Below the pieces are notes generated by a model. It was not told the origin of the DNA. It was given only the letters and a program-made list of their open reading frames with translations, and did not search any database. A stretch of 64,000 nucleotides of DNA from JAFKFJ01 sp963786445 (lineage in GTDB: Bacteria > Pseudomonadota > Alphaproteobacteria > Acetobacterales > Acetobacteraceae), in NCBI GenBank assembly GCA_963786445.1, contig CAWAZU010000032.1, positions 107,396 through 171,395 of the forward strand. The letters are read 5' to 3'. This document shows, piece after piece, positions 61,972 through 64,000 of this stretch; the first letter of the stretch is position 1; each line of letters opens with the position of its first letter. The translations under genes and the position numbers were made by a program.

Positions 61972-62349
61972 CTACCGACCGAGAAGAATGTCGCAGAGAA
62001 CCACCGCATCGTTATGGTCCTCGTCGCGCGCGCCGAACACCAGCGTGACGGTGCCCTGACGGGCGAGGTCGCGCAGCGCCTCGATCGCGTCGGCGTGTGC
62101 CTGCAGTTCTTCCGCGTAGCGGCGGCGAAACTCCGGCCAACGCGCGGGATCGTGGCCAAACCATCGGCGCAGCGCGGCAGACGGGGCGATCTCCTTCATC
62201 CAGTGATCGATGGCCGCGTCTTCCTTGCGGATCCCGCGCGGCCAGAGCCGATCGACCAGAACTCGCACCCCATCCTCGGCTGCGGCGGGTTCGTAGGCGC
62301 GCTTCAGCCGGATCTGGCTGGCCGAAACCCGATGCGCCGTCACGCCCAT
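61972..62349 (-). CDS. DUF488 family protein
   Basis: A 125-residue protein with the DUF488 hallmarks: IRLKRAYEP, GVRVLVDRLWPRGIRKEDAA, WFGHDPARWPEFRRRYAEEL, and VTLVFGARDEDHNDAVVL. The family is widespread, sometimes beside nitrite/nitrate genes, and its function is unknown. Its start overlaps the end of the Rieske/FAD oxidoreductase gene by 10 bases, and narG follows after 65 bases, so it belongs to the nar transcript. Confidence 0.9.
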   Translation of the reverse strand: MGVTAHRVSASQIRLKRAYEPAAAEDGVRVLVDRLWPRGIRKEDAAIDHWMKEIAPSAALRRWFGHDPARWPEFRRRYAEELQAHADAIEALRDLARQGTVTLVFGARDEDHNDAVVLCDILLGR

Positions 62350-63872
62350 ATTTCCTGCTCGAACGCCGCCTCGGCGCGCAGACTGTCACGGTCACGGCCG
62401 ACCGTGACGACGGCGCGCTTGCGGCCGCCGTGCCAGAAGCTGGCCATGCAGTCATGCGCCGCCGGATCGCCCTCGATCTCGATCCGCTCCCAGGTCTCGG
62501 CATGGCCGACATAGGCGATGGCGGTGTCGTAGTGCTGGCTCCAGAAGAACGGCACCGCCGCGAAGCGCTGGCGTTGCCCCAGCATGTTGCGCGCGGCGAC
62601 CTGGCCCTGGCGTTCCGCGACCACCCAGTGCTCGACCCGGATCGCCTGGCCCGTCAGGCGATCCGGCCAGCGGGCGATGTCACCGGCGGCGAAGATGCCG
62701 GCGGCGCTGGTCTGCAGATAGGCATCCACGGCGACGCCGCGGTCGATGGCAAGACCGGCCTGTTCGGCCAGCGCGATCGCCGGGCGGACGCCGATGCCGA
62801 CCACCACCAGATCGGCATCGACTTGCGCGCCGGTGGAAAGCGTCACGGCCTGCGGGGCGATCGCCGCGACCGTCGCGCCGAGGTGGAAGATCACCCCATG
62901 CGCCTCATGCAGCGTGCGGACCATGTCGGCGATCGCCGGCCCCATGATGCGCTCCATCGGGCGCGGCTCGGGCGCGACCACATGCACCGGCAGCCCCCGG
63001 GCGCGCAGCGCTGCCGCCACCTCGAGCCCGATGAAGCTCGCGCCGACCACGACGCAGCGTTGCGCGGTGCCGGCCGCCGCGATCAACCCACTTGCGTCGG
63101 CGAGACTGCGCAGCATGTGGACATGCGGCAGCGTCGCTCCGGGGGCCTGAAGCCTGACCGGTTCCGCGCCGGTCGCAAGCAGCAGCGCCCCGTAGGCGAG
63201 ATGGCTGCCGTCCGCCAACCGCACCATCCGCCCGGCGGGGTCGATGGCGTTCACCCGCGTTGCGAGCCGCAGGTCGATACCCTGTTCGGCGTAGAAGCCG
63301 TCCGGCCGCAGGGGAATCCAGTCCGCTTGGGCCGTGCCGGCGAGATAGTCCTTCGACAGGTTCGGTCGGTCGCACGGGGCGGCCTCATCCGCGCTCAGCA
63401 GGGTGACCGGACCCGCATAGCCTTCCTGCCGCAAGGTCTCGGCCGCTGCGTTGCCGGCGGCACCACCGCCGATGATGACGACGGAGCGAGGCGCGTTCGC
63501 GGCCGTCCGGCGCGCCGGAGGCGCCAAAGCCGGCAGCTTCTCCCGAACGAAGGCCGTCCCGCCGCTTTGCTCGACCCGCCAGCACGCCACCGGGTTAAGC
63601 GCGGGCGGCCGGGTCGGCGCCCCGGTGCGCAGGCTGAAGCAGGCATGGTGCCAGGGACAATGCACCGTCTCGCCGACCAGAATCCCCTCGGCGAGCGGGC
63701 CGCCGTAATGCGTGCAGGTCGCGCTGACCGCGAAACACTCCTCGCCACGACGTGCCAGCAGCACCGCCTCGTCGCCGACATGCCCGAGCAGCATGCCGCC
63801 ATCGGCCAAGGTCGCGAGTGCGACCCCTTGCGTGAGATCGGGAACGTCGGATGGGGCCTGCGTGCCCCCCAT
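62340..63872 (-). CDS. Rieske-FAD pyridine nucleotide-disulfide-type oxidoreductase
   Basis: A 510-residue fusion. An N-terminal Rieske [2Fe-2S] domain has CTHYGGPLAEG and CPWHHACF at about residues 52-82. It is followed by FAD-binding (VVIIGGGAAGNAAAETL) and NAD-binding (VVVGASFIGLEVAAALRARG) motifs and the FAD motif IFAAGDIARWPDR. This resembles AIFL-type/nitrite-reductase-associated reductases. The ATG at 63872 has a strong GGGAGGATGGC; the longer frame to 63959 is rejected. First gene of the nar transcript; probably an NAD(P)H-dependent electron donor, partner unknown. Confidence 0.9.
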   Translation of the reverse strand: MGGTQAPSDVPDLTQGVALATLADGGMLLGHVGDEAVLLARRGEECFAVSATCTHYGGPLAEGILVGETVHCPWHHACFSLRTGAPTRPPALNPVACWRVEQSGGTAFVREKLPALAPPARRTAANAPRSVVIIGGGAAGNAAAETLRQEGYAGPVTLLSADEAAPCDRPNLSKDYLAGTAQADWIPLRPDGFYAEQGIDLRLATRVNAIDPAGRMVRLADGSHLAYGALLLATGAEPVRLQAPGATLPHVHMLRSLADASGLIAAAGTAQRCVVVGASFIGLEVAAALRARGLPVHVVAPEPRPMERIMGPAIADMVRTLHEAHGVIFHLGATVAAIAPQAVTLSTGAQVDADLVVVGIGVRPAIALAEQAGLAIDRGVAVDAYLQTSAAGIFAAGDIARWPDRLTGQAIRVEHWVVAERQGQVAARNMLGQRQRFAAVPFFWSQHYDTAIAYVGHAETWERIEIEGDPAAHDCMASFWHGGRKRAVVTVGRDRDSLRAEAAFEQEIWA

Positions 63873-63928
63873 GCCATCCTCCCGTGATCCAGTTCCCCGG
63901 CACCGCCGTATCTGTCGGGGAGCGACCG

Positions 63929-63959
63929 ATATTGGCTCCCAAGCACCACCGCGCGTCAA
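63929..63959 (-). promoter_or_regulatory. Weak candidate promoter upstream of the Rieske/FAD oxidoreductase
   Basis: On the minus strand TTGACG is followed by 19 bases and CAATAT, about 57 bases upstream of the ATG. The -35 box is good but the spacing is long. No FNR-type TTGAT-N4-ATCAA site is seen here or before narG. Confidence 0.3.
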
Positions 63960-64000
63960 GCATCGGCCGGCGACGGAGGTTCCGTGTCAGTCGCTCCGCG

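Noticed and set aside
1..64000. CRISPR arrays, phage genes, toxin-antitoxin pairs, origins and tRNA-linked attachment sites
   Set aside because: No regularly spaced repeats, phage structural genes, recognisable toxin/antitoxin pairs, tRNA genes or replication features were seen on either strand.

Overview
The window is GC-rich DNA with densely packed, overlapping genes. It looks like an alphaproteobacterium, most likely Acetobacteraceae. That placement is inference, resting on codon and base composition, many Liv-type, Opp/Dpp-type and Pot-type ABC transporters, a keto-acid decarboxylase remnant, and a proline-rich hypothetical protein (12285-13145) of a type I associate with that family. I saw no tRNA, rRNA or CRISPR array.

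Layout. 1-9382: two peptide/nickel-type (Opp/Dpp) ABC systems, one on each strand, converging on a strong hairpin at 3790-3813. 9570-24416: a catabolic block built from three copies of a two-gene module. Each module pairs an ATP-dependent hydantoinase/oxoprolinase-like protein (HyuA-like) with a DUF917 (S-methyl-thiohydantoin desulfurase-like) protein. Around them lie a PuuE-like polysaccharide deacetylase/allantoinase, a Pot-type ABC transporter with a Tat-exported binding protein, and an Asp/Glu/hydantoin racemase. 24735-27573: a small unknown protein, a double PRC-barrel protein and an orphan membrane-fusion (efflux adaptor) protein. 27589-35239: an IclR-controlled operon with a complete Liv-type transporter, a nitrilase-family hydrolase and an imidazolonepropionase-like amidohydrolase. 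Together these regions suggest import and ring opening of cyclic ureides or (thio)hydantoins, followed by hydrolysis of the linear products; the substrates are not known.

35240-35798 holds decayed pieces of a YedK/SRAP gene and a RecD2-like helicase gene. 35799-40316 is a second complete Liv-type transporter, divergent from a TetR regulator (40532). Next come a shikimate/quinate dehydrogenase (aroE-like) and the start of a 3-dehydroshikimate dehydratase-like gene (quiC-like). An 850-base stretch of this aroE/quiC locus is duplicated (41814-42664 and 42803-43654). Both copies break quiC at the same base, one against an IS630-type remnant and the other against an IS701-family element (43655-45095). 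A keto-acid decarboxylase fragment follows.

46127-63872 is devoted to nitrate respiration and nitrosative or redox stress. It carries a MOSC protein, a DUF364 protein with an in-frame stop, and a tightly overlapping operon (DUF2249, small protein, DUF59/MIP18-type protein, double DUF2249, large heme-oxidase-like membrane protein). Divergent from that operon are a tiny membrane protein, an Rrf2/NsrR-like regulator and a cupin. Then come an orphan SdhB-type iron-sulfur subunit, an AhpD-like protein, and narGHJI with a PpiC-type isomerase and a coupled 54-residue protein. Upstream of narG are DUF488 and a Rieske/FAD oxidoreductase.

A caution applies throughout. At least ten coding frames are broken by one extra base, and almost none by a missing base. 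This looks more like residual insertion errors of an unpolished long-read assembly than biological decay, so the single-frameshift genes are listed as genes with the shift position noted.
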